64,000 nucleotides of DNA from Diphasiastrum complanatum (lineage: Eukaryota; Streptophyta; Lycopodiopsida; Lycopodiales; Lycopodiaceae): NCBI GenBank assembly GCA_029204225.1, contig MU831880.1, positions 1-64,000 of the forward strand. Reading direction: 5' to 3'. Numbering within the stretch: position 1 is the first letter of the stretch; each line of letters opens with the position of its first letter. This document shows, in pieces, positions 32,007 to 43,855 of this stretch. Under the pieces are notes generated by a model. That model made no database searches and was not told where the DNA came from. It saw only the letters and a list, made by a program, of their open reading frames with translations. The translations under genes were made by a program, and so were the position numbers.

Positions 32007-34882
32007 GTATTCCCCACCAAAACTGGTGGCGGTCCCACGACACCTGCGAGATGCAATTACTGGGAACTTTTATTGGCTTCGCGACGAATCTTTATTAAAT
32101 GATACTGCACCTTCTCCATAAAATCGAGTCAGGCAGTGTAAAGATCCAAATTATGTGGCAAAAAACAACGATGAGCTCCGGCAATCCACTTTGAGGTTGT
32201 CCATGATGTGAAGCAAGATTTTCAAGAGCCTCCCATCATTGTTGCACGAAAATACAGTCGAGCAACCGGCAGTTGATCCTTGATATTCTCTGAGGCCATT
32301 GGCTTATTTAAATCGAATGCCAAAGGAGGAAGACAATCATCCCATCTGGTTGCCACTAATGCCAACAGAGTTAAAATTTCTGCAAACAGTGTCGATTGTC
32401 TCACTACCGGATCGAGAGAGTGGCTATACTCGCGTTGGTATGCTTCTAAGGCCTGGTGGAAATCCATTGATATTGTCCAAATGTATGGTTGATATTGGGC
32501 GTATGGATTGTAATTTTGTCCATAGCCAATCCCAAATCCTTCCACCTATTTCTTTATGGCATTGGTACATAATACGGATCTACCCGCAATTGGCGAGGGC
32601 TAGCCACATAAATCTTAATAGATTCCGGAGTTTTCTCTAAAATAGTAACTCTCCAAGACCACTGCTCTCTCAGTGCGGGTATTTTGTCCAATTCTTTGTC
32701 GGCCTCTATCTTAGAGGTCTTAAGTTTAAGGACCCAACCACCACATGAGGACTCATGCGGATGTTGCGCTAGAAAATCTGGATCTGATCCTCGACGCTGA
32801 TTGGCCTTCTGAATAATGGTGTGGTCTGTGATGAAGATGGACCCGCTTGCATTGCCTGTGGTACTAGTTGTTGTTCTTCAGTTTCTGGAGCTCTCCCTTG
32901 GTCCATGCCTGAATCCAGCCCTGTATCCATTGGTACTGCAGTTTGGTGCAGAGGGGAGAATTGCGACATGATCGGTACGGAGATTTGAGGTCCAGCTTCC
33001 AACACCTAAGCGACAGCTTTTTCATAGGCACTAATAGTTGCTAAGCCTTTTCCAACTCAGTTGAAGCTGCTCCTTTGAAGTTGTCAAAGCGGCCTTAGAA
33101 TCCCTAAAGCGCCACTTTGTAAGTCTCAACTTTTTTGATCAAATACACGATCTCCGTCGGAGTTACCGGATGATCTGGTATTTGTGTCTGGAGATACGCA
33201 TCACGCTCAAGGGTGGTCGCATCCAATTCACCTTGGAGACGTGTGCGATCCTACTCGGCCCTCTGTAGTTGACCTTGTAGCAGCTGCACTTGTTGCTTTG
33301 CATCCTGCATGGCCTTGTCCATCTAATCTTGTGCGGTTGTCAGGGCATTCTACAGGGAGCTGACGTATCATTCGAGGCGGTCAGCCTGTTGCTGTGTCGT
33401 CTTCTTCTCAGCTTCGAATTTTTTTTCACGCTGCTTGGCGATCTTCAATTCTCTGTCCAGCTGAATAATCTTCCAGCTGATAAGAGTACTTTTCGATTCC
33501 ATATCCAAGATTCTCTGCTCCATTTTTTTGTTCTTATCCAGCATACACTGGATCACTTGTGCAAGGCTTGAGACCAGATCGAGAGCATCACCAGAATCTA
33601 CTATCGTGGAGGTGGTAGCAGCAGAAGGACATGATGGTACTGTCCTTGGTTGGCGTGAAACAGGTGTCGGTAATTCTTCTTCTTCAAAAAGATCTTCCTC
33701 TTCATAGCCCTCAGGCATTGTGGCGTCGAACTGCTTTAGTGATTTCACAGCTTGCTCGACCCGAAGTGTGGCTGATGCGGCTTCAGCTTGAAGTTGCTAG
33801 GGTAGCTGGTATGAATCTTCAACATCAATAGTAGTATCATGAAATTGTTCGAATCCTCTTCCAGGGGATTGGAGTTCAAAGGGCGCAGGGCTTTGGAACA
33901 TTTCAAAAATTTTGGAGGGGGTCGGAATCATCGAACATATCCATGAAATACCGTGTGTTTGGAGAAACAGCTCCTGTGTGTGGGGGTGAGGCAGTCTGGG
34001 CAACTGTGATGGGAATTGTAGTCCCAATGGTCACAAACTATTCTTGAGTGAAATCAGAGGCGAAAAAAGCATCAGAGGTGGGAGGAATAGGAAGTTTAGT
34101 GCAAGTAGCAACAAGGGGTGGAAGCGCAGCCAACGATGTATGCCTAGTACGACGTCGTGACACGGAAGGCGAGTCAGGAATGACGATCTCGCTACGTGGA
34201 CGACGTCGACTATGTGAACTGAAGGCCTGGTCAGATGACTCGGTCGGTGTTTCTTCATAAATCGAAAGCACAAAATCCAATCGAAACCCATGAATTTTGT
34301 TTTCAAAGTGTGAGGCCGCTAGCAGAGATAACAAGGAGCTAGCAGCAAACTGCTGTCTGGTATTGCTCTTAATGGCTCGTTTGAGCTCACCAGAAATAGT
34401 CTTGAACTAGTTATACAGTTCGAGAGGGGCCTTGGCTATCTTGAAATAGGACTCGACTATCCTATGTAGGATTTGAGAAGTGATGCGATCTTTCCTGAGG
34501 TTTCCAACCATCAGAAAGATATTAAGGAGCTGGGCAATAATGTGTATGGCAAGCTCAGTGATGGCATCTAGGAGGTAGCCGTCATTGGTCCAATGCAAAT
34601 CATTTGTTAGGTCAATGTAAGGCTTAATAGCCTGTTTGGTCTGCTTATGGTTTGGTGAGGCTTGGGTACTAGACGCTATACCTATGGCATCAAGGGCGGC
34701 CTCAGTCACACGCACCTTGTGAAGGCTCTCTCATGAATACCCATTGCAGTAAGCAGAGGCTCCGCAAGGGTCATCCATTGAGTGACTATGCTTGTGTTAG
34801 GAAGTATCATGATATGTGTTGCAGATGGGACATCACGATGGATAGTTTAACGAGACGACTGAGATTTATCTATGTAAGACAT
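32007..34882 (-). pseudogene. Ty3-2 extra frame (aORF) downstream of pol
   Basis: Second copy of the uncharacterised frame seen in Ty3-1. It starts at the ATG at 34882 (M-S-Y-I-D-K). The N-terminal region has R-D-V-P-S-A-T, A-A-L-D-A-I-G-I and W-T-N-D-G-Y-L-L-D-A-I. A Ser/Arg- and Pro-rich middle follows (34334-33800), then an acidic stretch and a coiled-coil-like segment rich in Lys, Glu and Gln (33750-33370). The C-terminal region has Y-V-A-S-P-R, D-P-Y-Y-V-P-M, C-L-P-P-L-A-F-D-L-N-K and V-A-R-L-Y-F-R-A (32545-32222), ending V-G-P-P-P-V-L-V-G across the polypurine tract (32007-32018). There are several stops and frameshifts. No known catalytic motif or membrane segment. Confidence 0.7.
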
Positions 34883-35702
34883 GATGATCAGAAATGAAAA
34901 GTAAGACGTGCGAGTGTATAATAGAAAACAGTTCAGAAAGTTTGGAAGGCCTTGGTCACTGAAAAAATTGGCAAGAGCTTCGCTAGCACAAGTGAGAAAT
35001 GAATTGAATTCCCAACTTATAGGTGAATTTGGAGGGTCCATTACATTGAATACGAGTTTGGCTGATCATGAACAAAAATTTGCAGGCATGTATAGTACTG
35101 TGAAAATAGGCTATAAAAATCTTGACGAAGGTTTATGAGGTTCTAAACCTATCCGGCGTTGGTGAAGGATGAACCTTTGCCCAAGAGGGTCCTTCGCCCA
35201 AGTACTGTCATAAATGCAGTTTTTCAAAATCTGAAACTATGGTCAACCTAATTTTGACATTTTAAGACCATCTAGCATGTCAGGGAAGGTTTTTAATGAG
35301 AGTAAGGTGTTCGGCGAAGGTTCCCAAAATGGCATATTGCTGATCATTCGCCTAACTCAAAAAAGGTACTGTTTCTAGAGAAGAACCTTTGCCCAACTCA
35401 ATATAGATATATCTGAAGTGGATGTACAGTCTGAAAGCTCAGCGAAGGTTTCTGATATTGTTAGGCAACATCTGACCAAAACAATGATTTTATAAGTCAT
35501 TTTCCATCAAAAATACTTTTTTTTTTTCCATGCTGATGACTTTTCTAACTTTTGCTCATCAGTCTTTTCTCATTTTTTCTTGTTTTTTTTTTTAACTATC
35601 TTTTCCAAAAAAAATGAACAGTTAAATATTGAAAACAAAAAATTGAAAATCAAATAAAATTAAAAATCATTGAGATCAGACTTGCTGAACTGGCGGAGCA
35701 AG
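34883..35702 (-). promoter_or_regulatory. Ty3-2 region before aORF: word repeats and TATA box
   Basis: Between the integrase stop and the aORF ATG. On the plus strand, words of the GCGAAGGTTC class or its complement occur near 35171 (GAACCTTTGCCC), 35190 (CCTTCGCCC), 35312 (GGCGAAGGTT), 35347, 35384 and 35441 (GCGAAGGTTT). A minus-strand TATAAG box at 35016-35021 is 139 bp before the ATG at 34882. The sequence after the TATA box (CTAGCGAAGCTCTTGC) is shared with Ty3-1. Confidence 0.55.
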
Positions 35703-37640
35703 CTACCAAAACTTGCGTAATTGGCTGCCATTCACCGGAGTATCAAATCGTTTTCCGTCCAAGTGTTCAAGAATTACTACACCATAGTTTAGGATTTCCT
35801 TTACTTTATACGGGCCTTCACCGCTAAACTTCAATTTTTCCTTGATCAACTTGGTTTTGTACATCAGTGCAAGATCTCCTGCTTTTAGATTTTTTTTGTG
35901 CAATCGACGATCGTGCCATGCCTTGCGGCAGGCTTTCTCTGCTGCTAACGCATGAACTGCCATCAATCTTGTTTCACACAATTTGTGCAATGCTTCATGA
36001 CGTAGTTGTAAAGACTTATCATCATTTAACCGTTCTGTTGTCGCTATGCGTAAAGATGAGATTAAAAATCCAATCGTCATAACAACATCTTGACCATAAA
36101 CCTGTTGAAAGGGTGTTTGATTTGTACTATTTTTGTAAGCGATTTTGAATGCTCATAACGCTACATACAGTTTATGTTTCCAATCAGACCGACTTGCTTC
36201 AACTATCTTTGTCATAATAGTGCAAAGAATCTTATTGGAATCGGGCCTGAGATCCTTGCATGGCAGGATGAGTAGGACCAACGTAATTCAGTCCCCATTT
36301 TTCAAACGGTGTGATAAAACCAGATGCAAGGGTTCATAGTTCTATCTAGTAGCTCGTCGTGCTCGCTGGCAAATATCACATGTCTGAATATAAGTTTCTA
36401 TCCTTATGAAGCGTAGGCCACCAACAACCTGATTGCAAAAGTTTGTGAACAGTAATATCTGTAGAGAAATGTCCTCCACCCATGCCAATATTTTCTGATC
36501 CATGACGATACAATTGTTCTGCAATCAATCAATAAGGTTGAGCCTTATGAATCAATTGTCTCTTCTATACTTTTGTCAAAGAGTCATTCAGTTGTCCTAG
36601 CATTAGGTACTCAACAATATATGCTGCCCACTCAGGTACTGCTTCTACATAGAACAATGTAGCATCTGATGAGTCATCATCCACTTCAGTATTAATTGGT
36701 GCAGATTCAATTTGTGAAACGTGATCGACTAGATAATGTTGCTTTCCCTTTCGAACCACAATTTGAAAGTCAAATTCAGTCAATAACAGTAACCATTTTG
36801 CAATATGTCTAGTGTTGCACATCTTGTTTACCAGGTAAAGTAACGGTTGGTGATCCATATAAAATACAAAGTGCGTCTCCATGAGATAGTGAGAAAATTT
36901 TCAAACAGAAAAAATCATGGCTAACGTCCCGTTCTATTGCTGAATAGTTCTTCTCCGGATTTGTAAGATGTATGCTTGCAAATTGTATAGGATAGTCCTT
37001 CTTATAATCACCTAGCTACGTCAAAACTGATCCAATGGCGTATTTCGAGACATCCGTGTGAACATGAAATTCAACCGTCCAATCTGGAGAACGCAGTATC
37101 GGTGCTGAAGTTAATGCTACTGCCCAAATAGGAACAATAGTTAGTTTGTATATAGGTCGTGCTAAATATGCAAAGAAGATAATAAAAATTTGATAGTAGT
37201 TCACATGACCCATAAACACATAAACTCCACGAATTGTTGTTGGCAGTGGCAATTCCGAATAATTTATAGCAATACCATGTCTCGATATCACATGCCCAAG
37301 CACAATTCCGTGGGAAACCCATATCTGGCATTTTTCTGGATTTAGAAAAATTTGATTTTTGCGACATCTTTCAAATACTTTTTCCAATCGATCCAGGTGG
37401 TGTATCTGTACTATGGACTCCCAGGTCATCCAAGTATATTTCAAGGAATTTCTGTAGATAATCTTTAAAAGCAAATTGCATTACTCTTTGGAACGAACTT
37501 GATGCATTATAGAGTCCAAACAGCATTACTTTGTAAGCATAGGTGCCCCATTCTGTTGCAAAAGTTGTTTTGTGACGATCTGCAGGAGCAATCTTAACCT
37601 GGTTGTAACCACTAAATCCATCCAGGGAACTCCGTATTAT
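35703..37640 (-). pseudogene. Ty3-2 RT (N-terminal part deleted), RNase H, H2C2 and deleted integrase
   Basis: Reading from 37,640 down, the linker runs directly into L-D-G-F-S-G-Y of RT, so the RT fingers region present in Ty3-1 is missing. Y-L-D-D is readable near 37,430, then L-G-H-V-I and the connection region. RNase H has F-Y-M-D-H-Q-P-L-L-Y-L and D-H-V-S-Q. The H2C2 region ends C-D-I-C-Q-R-A. Integrase is also deleted: after W-G-L-N-Y-V-G-P it jumps to S-N-K-I-L, losing the second catalytic Asp and the Glu. The tail G-D-L-A-L-M-Y-K-T-K-L-I-K and V-N-G-S-Q-L-R-K-F-W is intact (36080-35703). Confidence 0.85.
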
Positions 37641-38813
37641 AATGTTGCTTGTCTTGTTTCTTTGTCATTGACCCTATGATCCTGTCTTCCTTCAATATAA
37701 CTACTTTGGACAGTTTTATTGCTGGTTCATCAAGAACATTACGCACTCCAAATCTGGTCAGATCCATATGATTTAGAGTCTGCTCATCAGTAAGTTCTGC
37801 ATTGTCATCATAAGACAAGGCATGACTCACAGGAATGAGGTCATTTTCAATCGGATCTGGTATAGGTTCTATTGATATCCAAGCTACATTCAACACATTC
37901 AATGGAAATGTGATCGGTGTATCCAAAGTTCGATCCAATAATAAAATCTCGTTCAAATCTAACTGATTATTGTTGACACATATATCCTGTTGTACAATCA
38001 ATCGTTGCAAGAGCTTCATTCTAGTTGACAGTATCCGTTTGAGAATCGTAGCGAACTCCCAAATTTTTCTCTGGTCGGTCACAAGTATGATCCGTTGTTG
38101 ATGAATCATTATCCTCTTTTTGAACCACTGGTTTGATAGTCCAAGTTGTAGGATCAAGTTTGACTGCACGTTCACGATTTTCAAAAGTGATTTTTCTAGT
38201 ATCCCAGTTATGAATTACTTGCGCAATTCGTAACCATGGATGTCCCAATAGGACTCAGTAGACATTTGGTGCTTCTGGTAAGTCCATTACTATGAAAGTA
38301 ATGATGAACTGTACTCCCGCAATTCTGATAGGTATATCTTCAACCATTCCTTGCGGACGAACTGTCGTTTGATCAACTAGCTTAATAGCAAAAGTCGCAG
38401 GCTTGATCTTTGTAAGGCCCCATTCTACACAAATCTTTATAGAAATTAGGTTAACTCCTGAACTGCCATCTATCACGGCTGCTTCCTTAGGAAATTGTCT
38501 ATGCTATATCGGCAGAGTGATATTTTTTTGTTCACTCTTCCAAGCTGCTCCGACATGGAGTACTTCATTAGACTCTTCAAATCCAGCACAAAAAAGTGGC
38601 TCTTGATGGACTTCTAGTTCTACTTTAGCTAACTTTTGTGCTAAGATTTCTTTTGCTTTTGGCACCAACTTCAAAAACTCTCCCAATGAAATATTGATCT
38701 TACTAGACAAAATATTCATGAACAGTAGTTTTGTTTGCGGCGCTTCCGGTTCAGTCATCTTGAAGGATTCTTCATGATGATGCAAATGATCATTCATATC
38801 TGTACGTGAATTT
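37641..38813 (-). pseudogene. Ty3-2 protease and protease-RT linker
   Basis: The region before protease has S-S-K-I-N-I-S-L-G-E-F and G-F-E-E-S-N-E-V-L-H, also seen in Ty3-3 and Ty3-f2. Protease reads D-G-S-S-G-V-N-L-I-S (relatives read GGGSGVNLIS) and later L-L-G-H-P-W-L-R. The linker has H-M-D-L-T-R-F-G and V-V-I-L-K-E, conserved in Ty3-1. Stops and frame shifts are present near 38,520, 38,260, 38,020 and 37,910. Confidence 0.82.
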
Positions 38814-40120
38814 CTAGGAGGCTGTAGCTGGTGGTGGCTTTGGTCTTGCTGGACAGTCTTTACAGCGATGCCCATAACCACAGTCACGACAGAATGGTAC
38901 AAATTTCTCTTTATTTGGACATTCTGCAACTCTGTGATTTTCACCACATGCAAAGCATCCAAGTGGTGCTCTGGTCCAGTTTCTAGATGCTTGTTGTTGC
39001 GCAGCAGCATAAATAACATACTGTTCTGAAGATCCACCTTCTTGATCATTACCATAGTTCCATTGCTCGACATTTCTGTACGGTTCTGGTTCCATCAAAT
39101 TGGTAGGAGGAGTGGAGTGCTTTGGTGGGCCAAGTAAGGCTAAAAGTTTCGGATGAGCAGATTGTCGAGGTCTAGCTGCTGGATTTCCTCCATATTGTGG
39201 TTCTCGATATCTCATTTGGGCATACCATTGCTGAAATATCTGAGGATTGAAGTTGCAAAAAGCAGTCTCATGATCAGGCGAATTACACAAATGGCATACA
39301 TTGATTTCCATTCGTTTTTTCAATTGAGGACACTCATTCACTGTGTAATTTCCTATACAAATAGAACACTAGTCATTTTCCCTGGTAGGAAAAGTCTTCG
39401 CAAACTTCTCAGGTTCCTTGTTCGGTTGTCCATGGAAATCTTCCAATGCTTTGATCTTCTCATCAAATTGCGACTGCAACTTTTCCATCTGTTTTTGCTG
39501 GTTCTTCCCGAGTTTCTCGAACTCATTGAGCATCATTTTTGTAGTAGCGTTGATATTCATTGATGCAATAGTGGTGGATGTCGTAGTGGTCTTCCCTGCT
39601 GTATAAGACAACATACTAATATTTGTCTCATCGTCTGAATCTTCAGCCTCCTCCCGAATTGCATCATCCATAGCATTTTGCAAAAGTGCATACTCATTAT
39701 GGCGTTTCAACTCACGTCTGATCCTTTTAGGTAAACCTGACAAAAACCACATAATCATGGCATTTTCGTTAATCGGCTCAGGTTTGCACTCAGATTTGAG
39801 GTGTTTCACCCATTCAATGTAATCTCAAACCATTTCTCGCTTTCCCATTTTAATTTTACTTAAAAGTAGGAAAGGGCCTTCTATAAACTTCCGAGGTTTG
39901 AACCGTGTGATAAGGGCTTGTTTAACAATCTCCCAATTTGCATGTTCAGTTTCATCTTGATTATAGTACCAATCTTGTGCTGCTCCTGTCAAGGCCATAG
40001 GAAAAAGTTTAAGTTTATCTTGGAAAAAAATTTCGCCATAGACTTCACAAGATTCAGCATAGATATGAAGAAATCTAACTGGATCTGTTAATCCATTATT
40101 GACAATATGACAACTGATCC
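38814..40120 (-). pseudogene. Ty3-2 gag, one frame with two premature stops
   Basis: The capsid part reads D-P-V-R-F-L-H-I-Y, A-A-Q-D-W-Y-Y and L-I-T-R-F-K-P-R-K-F. It then has a TGA where Ty3-3 has CGA (G-K-R-E-x-V-R), a C-to-T change at a CpG. The frame continues M-W-F-L-S-G-L-P-K and a coiled-coil-like stretch, a TAG at 39369-39371, and three Cys/His knuckles: C-H-L-C-X4-H-X4-C, C-F-A-C-G-E-N-H-R-V-A-E-C and C-R-D-C-G-Y-G-H-R-C-K-D-C. The frame is otherwise kept from about 40,120 to the TAG at 38814. Apart from the two point stops it looks complete. Confidence 0.85.
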
Positions 40121-40683
40121 TTTAAAAAACCTTCTATTTCTGATATTATTCTTCGCCGACTTAGCAGTAGATAGATCTGAATTACACCTATGCACAGTGA
40201 ATCGGGCGAAGGTTCTTCTTTTGTATTTTTAGGGTTTTGGTGATTTTTTGGTGGTTTTTGATGGTTTTTCTGATGTTTATGAAAATCTGCTGGGAAGGAT
40301 TGTTCACCCTTCAAACTGAAGGTTCTGTAATTAAAACCAAAGGTGTCTGCAACTCGTCGAAGGTTTCCTGAAAGAGGAAAAAAAGTTATCAGTTCTGATG
40401 ACGATTTTTGTCTCATTTTGACCAAAATCTAGCATATTTGACCGATTTTTGTTGTTTTTTTCTGATATCTCAGATCCAAATGGATCTTAAGATTGGTGAT
40501 CTGAATAGCTTTCCCTGTTTCACAATCAAATTAAATTTCAAACAAGCAAATACACTCAAATCAAGCAAAATCACTCCCAAACTAACCCTAAATGTAGATC
40601 TAACACTATTCATGCAACGACAAGATGCCTAATGCAAGCTAACCATCCAACAAACATGCTGCGAACTGAAAAATTGGTGTAGC
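40121..40683 (-). promoter_or_regulatory. Ty3-2 5' leader with the same words
   Basis: Between primer site and gag. On the plus strand the words are TTCGCCGA (about 40,152), GGGCGAAGGTTC (40,204), GAAGGTTCTG (40,318) and GTCGAAGGTTTC (40,356). It also contains a region shared with Ty3-f1. These are the same word class as before the Ty3-1 and Ty3-2 aORFs. Confidence 0.6.
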
Positions 40684-40701
40684 TCCCCGACAACGGCGCC
40701 A
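40684..40701 (-). promoter_or_regulatory. Ty3-2 primer-binding site (tRNA-Asp)
   Basis: TGGCGCCGTTGTCGGGGA on the minus strand, four bases after the ACTACA end of the LTR. It is complementary, with one difference, to the 3' end of plant tRNA-Asp(GTC) (CCCCGGCAACGGCGCCA). Confidence 0.9.
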
Positions 40702-40705
40702 AAAT

Positions 40706-41131
40706 TGTAGTGGGTTTAAGATCTAATCAATCTAGCATCAAAGAGACGAAGTTAGTTGTCACGTGTAGATTTGTTCCCATGAGAGCGATAGTATAGTTCA
40801 GATTTGAGCATGAATGGATGATTCACATCCAACTCTAACATCCATTAACCCTAAGCATTAACACTACATCCACTAACACTAAATCCACAATAAAATAGCT
40901 TAGCACAATCCAAAGAAAGCATGAGAGATGCAGGAAAAGCGATAGAGAGTAAGGACATTCATAAATCCATTTCACAAGAGAACCAATCTGCTTTATTGAA
41001 ATGAAGAATGAACATGTGTAGGAACTCGAGTTGGTCTCTTTTCTGGCCTCTGAATCCTATTGGTCCATTTTTGCCTCCCTAATTTCAAATTTAAAAAAGA
41101 GTGGGAACCATCCAAATTGGAGGGAAACCCA
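40706..41131 (-). repeat. Ty3-2 5' LTR (partial)
   Basis: About 426 bp ending CCCACTACA on the minus strand, matching the second half of the Ty3-1 LTR and, near 41,050-41,125, the Ty3-2 3' LTR. Cut at 41131, where sequence of another element begins. Confidence 0.85.
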
Positions 41132-41939
41132 AACAACTTTGACTGCTCGCCCACGGTTTTCAAATGTGATCTTTCATATTTCCCAGTTATGAATTACTTG
41201 TGCAACTCGTAACCAAGGTCGTCCCGATAAAATCCGATAAACTGATGGCGCTTCTGATAAGTCCATTACTACAAACGTAATGAAAAACTGGATACCAGCA
41301 ATTTTAACCAGTACGTCTTCTACCGTGCCTTTAGGTTGATCGGCCGACTTAATTGCAAAAGTCGCAGGTTTCATCTTTGTAATACCTCATTTGGCACATA
41401 ACTTTGAAAAAATAAGATTGACTCTTGACCCTCTATCTATCACGGTTGCCTCACGATCAAAATGTTTATGTTGAATTGACAAGGTGATGTTCCTCTGTTT
41501 GCTCTCCCAAGCGGCCCCTACATTGAGTACATCGTTTGATTCTTCAAATCTGGCACAATATAGTGGTTCCCGCTAGACTTTTGGTTCCGTCTTGGTCAAT
41601 CTCTCAGCTAATATTTTTGGCTTGAGGCAACAACTTTAAGAATTATCCCAATGTAAGATCTATCTTACTAGACAGAATATTCACGATCAACTCTGTTTGC
41701 GACGCTTTTGGTTCTGTCATCTTAAATGGTTCTTCACGATGATGCAATTGAGTATTGATATCAGTACGTTGATGTGATCTACGTAAAGGATCTGGTAAAT
41801 CCGTTGGTGGCACAGGTACATAATGAACTTCCGCTACAACTCTGGCATTTTTCAAGGCTTCTTCTTCTTGTAAGTCTTTGTCAAAATCGTCTTTTGCCTG
41901 GGGCTCCCCCATCCCCCCCCCTCCAAAAAGAAAAAACTT
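41132..41939 (-). pseudogene. Ty3-f2: gag-end and protease fragment of a Ty3-2 relative
   Basis: Protease region with P-A-T-F-A-I-K-S-A-D-Q, V-V-M-D-L-S-E-A-P-S-V-Y and G-R-P-W-L-R-V-A-Q-V-I-H-N-W (41174-41374). Upstream in the element come S-S-K-I-D-L-T-L-G and F-K-M-T-E-P. The active-site Asp region is degraded. Joined directly to the cut Ty3-2 LTR, so it belongs to a separate copy. Confidence 0.8.
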
Positions 41940-42056
41940 CATTTTCTAGTAGGGCAAACGGGCTTGGCTGAGTTGGTTAACTTGGCATCTAGAGTTTAAG
42001 TCCTAGATTCTAGCCCCCTTAGAAACCAAAAACCAAGATGCATTTTCTAGTAAGGC
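41940..42056 (+). mobile_element. Candidate short tRNA-derived SINE with 16-bp target duplication
   Basis: The core at 41956-42040 holds TGGCTGAGTTGG (41965-41976), a full match to the Pol III A-box consensus TRGCNNAGYNGG. A degenerate B-box (TAGATTCT) follows about 40 bases later, then an A-rich tail (AGAAACCAAAAACCAAG). It is flanked by CATTTTCTAGTAGGGC (41940-41955) and CATTTTCTAGTAAGGC (42041-42056), 15 of 16 identical. GGGCT and AGCCC near its ends can pair. At about 85 bp it is short for a SINE; a retroposed tRNA fragment is the alternative. Confidence 0.55.
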
Positions 42057-42559
42057 TCCTTACCCTTGTTAGGACTCCCAAGCCAGCTAGCCTTTCATCT
42101 TTTGAAAAAGGGCTAAGAACAAAGTAATCAATGCATTAGAAAGCCATTGGATGTAACAACTTCAAAAGTTTGTCCTATAAAATCTTCAATCAAAATGGAA
42201 ATTATCACAAAATGCAACCCGTGTCATGGTCTTCCCTTTAAAATATCTTGAATTATCTACCTAAACAAATACTAGGCAGAAGGCTGTATCATTATGAGAT
42301 CTACTTCCTGATTTAAGAGCCTTGGAAGAATTTTAAAGAAAGTAGCATCAAAGGATCAAATAGAACCCAATTGGGTACCCAGGAGCAACATGAAAAATTA
42401 TGTAGAAGTATTCTCATCATTCCCTGACTGACAACCTCATTAGCTAATAATCTCCGAACATGGTTAAGTAACTTATCCCCACAAAAAAGTCACACAAACT
42501 TTTGTTACTGTACATGTACATCGAATTCTGGGGGGAGGATTGACTCGTATGAATTTATG

Positions 42560-42561
<2 letters not shown>

Positions 42562-42621
<60 letters not shown>
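42562..42621. repeat. (CT)n microsatellite
   Basis: Sixty bases of uninterrupted CT dinucleotides. Confidence 0.95.
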
Positions 42622-42624
<3 letters not shown>

Positions 42625-42956
42625 GATGATGCCTGCTTATAAGGTGCAGTTGGTGTCCACAAAAAGCTTGTTATCTGGAAAGAGAAAAGATGGCTCATCA
42701 TTGCTCAAAAGAAACCTATGGCATCATGATAAAAAAACTCTGTGAAGCTTTATATATTCCAGCAGAACTTCAGCAAATGATATATCAATGTCACAGCTAG
42801 GACAATACCCGAAAACAATAGAAGACACATGCAATCTTGAATTCTTGAGAGCGAACACACAAAGTTACTGACTGACAACTCCATGCTTAGCACAAACCAT
42901 ATGGTAAAGCGTCCATATTCACATTATCAAAGTCCAATAGTAGGTGCAGGCCACAT

Positions 42957-42968
42957 TTATATAATATA

Positions 42969-43001
<33 letters not shown>
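42957..43001. repeat. (TA)n microsatellite
   Basis: TA-rich dinucleotide tract with single G interruptions. Confidence 0.9.
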
Positions 43002-43006
<5 letters not shown>

Positions 43007-43855
43007 GTTTTGTTTTGCACATTAATACGTGTGAGTTTCTGTCACTTCTCCAAAGGTGAAGGTCAATTAACTTCAGCAGATAATCCCTAATTCTAAAAGC
43101 CTCTCAACAATTTTGGAAAAGGGTGCCATCAGTAAGACTCAAAAAACAAATTGTTTGAAACTTTAGTTATTCTCAGATTATGTCATCCAATATCCTACTC
43201 CAACTTTTCAAGCAGACTTTATCTTTTATATTCAACCTTGCCCCTTGAACCTCCTACTGTAAGTAAGAGTTTGGTATGATGTGGTATTTATGTTCATCAA
43301 ACTTTACAAATAAAGATATTGCATCAAGCATATATTAAGGATTATTTATGAAAAAGAGCACATTTGAGAGCTGCAAGTGAATATAAGCAATAACTCAGAT
43401 TACTGTTTATTATTTTTGAGACACAGTATAAAACACATCGACACATTTCAGTAAAATAATTACTATCATAACATTGAGGAAAAGTGCTACTCAACGATGC
43501 CATCAAAAGTAAATGGGGCAGAAGCTCCATACAGGGAACCAATTGACAAAGATCTTGCACCCTCTCTTGGACAAAGCCAAGTACCGCTCAACAACTATCA
43601 GGAACCACTGAAACTTCCAACAACAAGACTTCTCTGTGGAATGCTGATACAAACCATATTGTTTTTTTTTTCAGGAGTAAGGAGTAAAACATTTTGATAA
43701 CTCTGGAACCCAGGATAAACTTATTCAGCAGACTGTACAAGGTGAATGTACAATTACCTACAGAACTTTGCAAAAGGGTGAGAAGTCCATTAGAAGCTTC
43801 CAATTTTTTTTGAGTTCGCCTTATTGAACTGGCCTGATGTATAGACAATCAAAAC

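Larger units (their letters stand above)
31650..41131 (-). mobile_element. Ty3-2: nearly full-length but deleted Ty3/gypsy element
   Basis: Minus-strand element with part of each LTR, a tRNA-Asp primer site, leader, gag, protease, deleted RT, RNase H, H2C2, deleted integrase, word-repeat and TATA region, aORF and polypurine tract. Two losses of catalytic regions and several stops make it non-autonomous. Same family as Ty3-1. Both LTRs are cut short: the left one ends near Ty3-f1, the right one at the junction with Ty3-f2. Confidence 0.88.
42057..43855. other. 3' flank of the MAP kinase gene; no further gene
   Basis: No coding region recognised. It contains a (CT)30 run at 42562-42621 and an AT microsatellite at about 42957-43001. 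The kinase 3' UTR and poly(A) site must lie in the part nearest 43,855, but I cannot place them. Confidence 0.5.

Noticed and set aside
42562-42621. (CT)n run as coding (Leu-Ser repeat frame)
   Set aside because: A pure dinucleotide microsatellite; the frame is an artefact.
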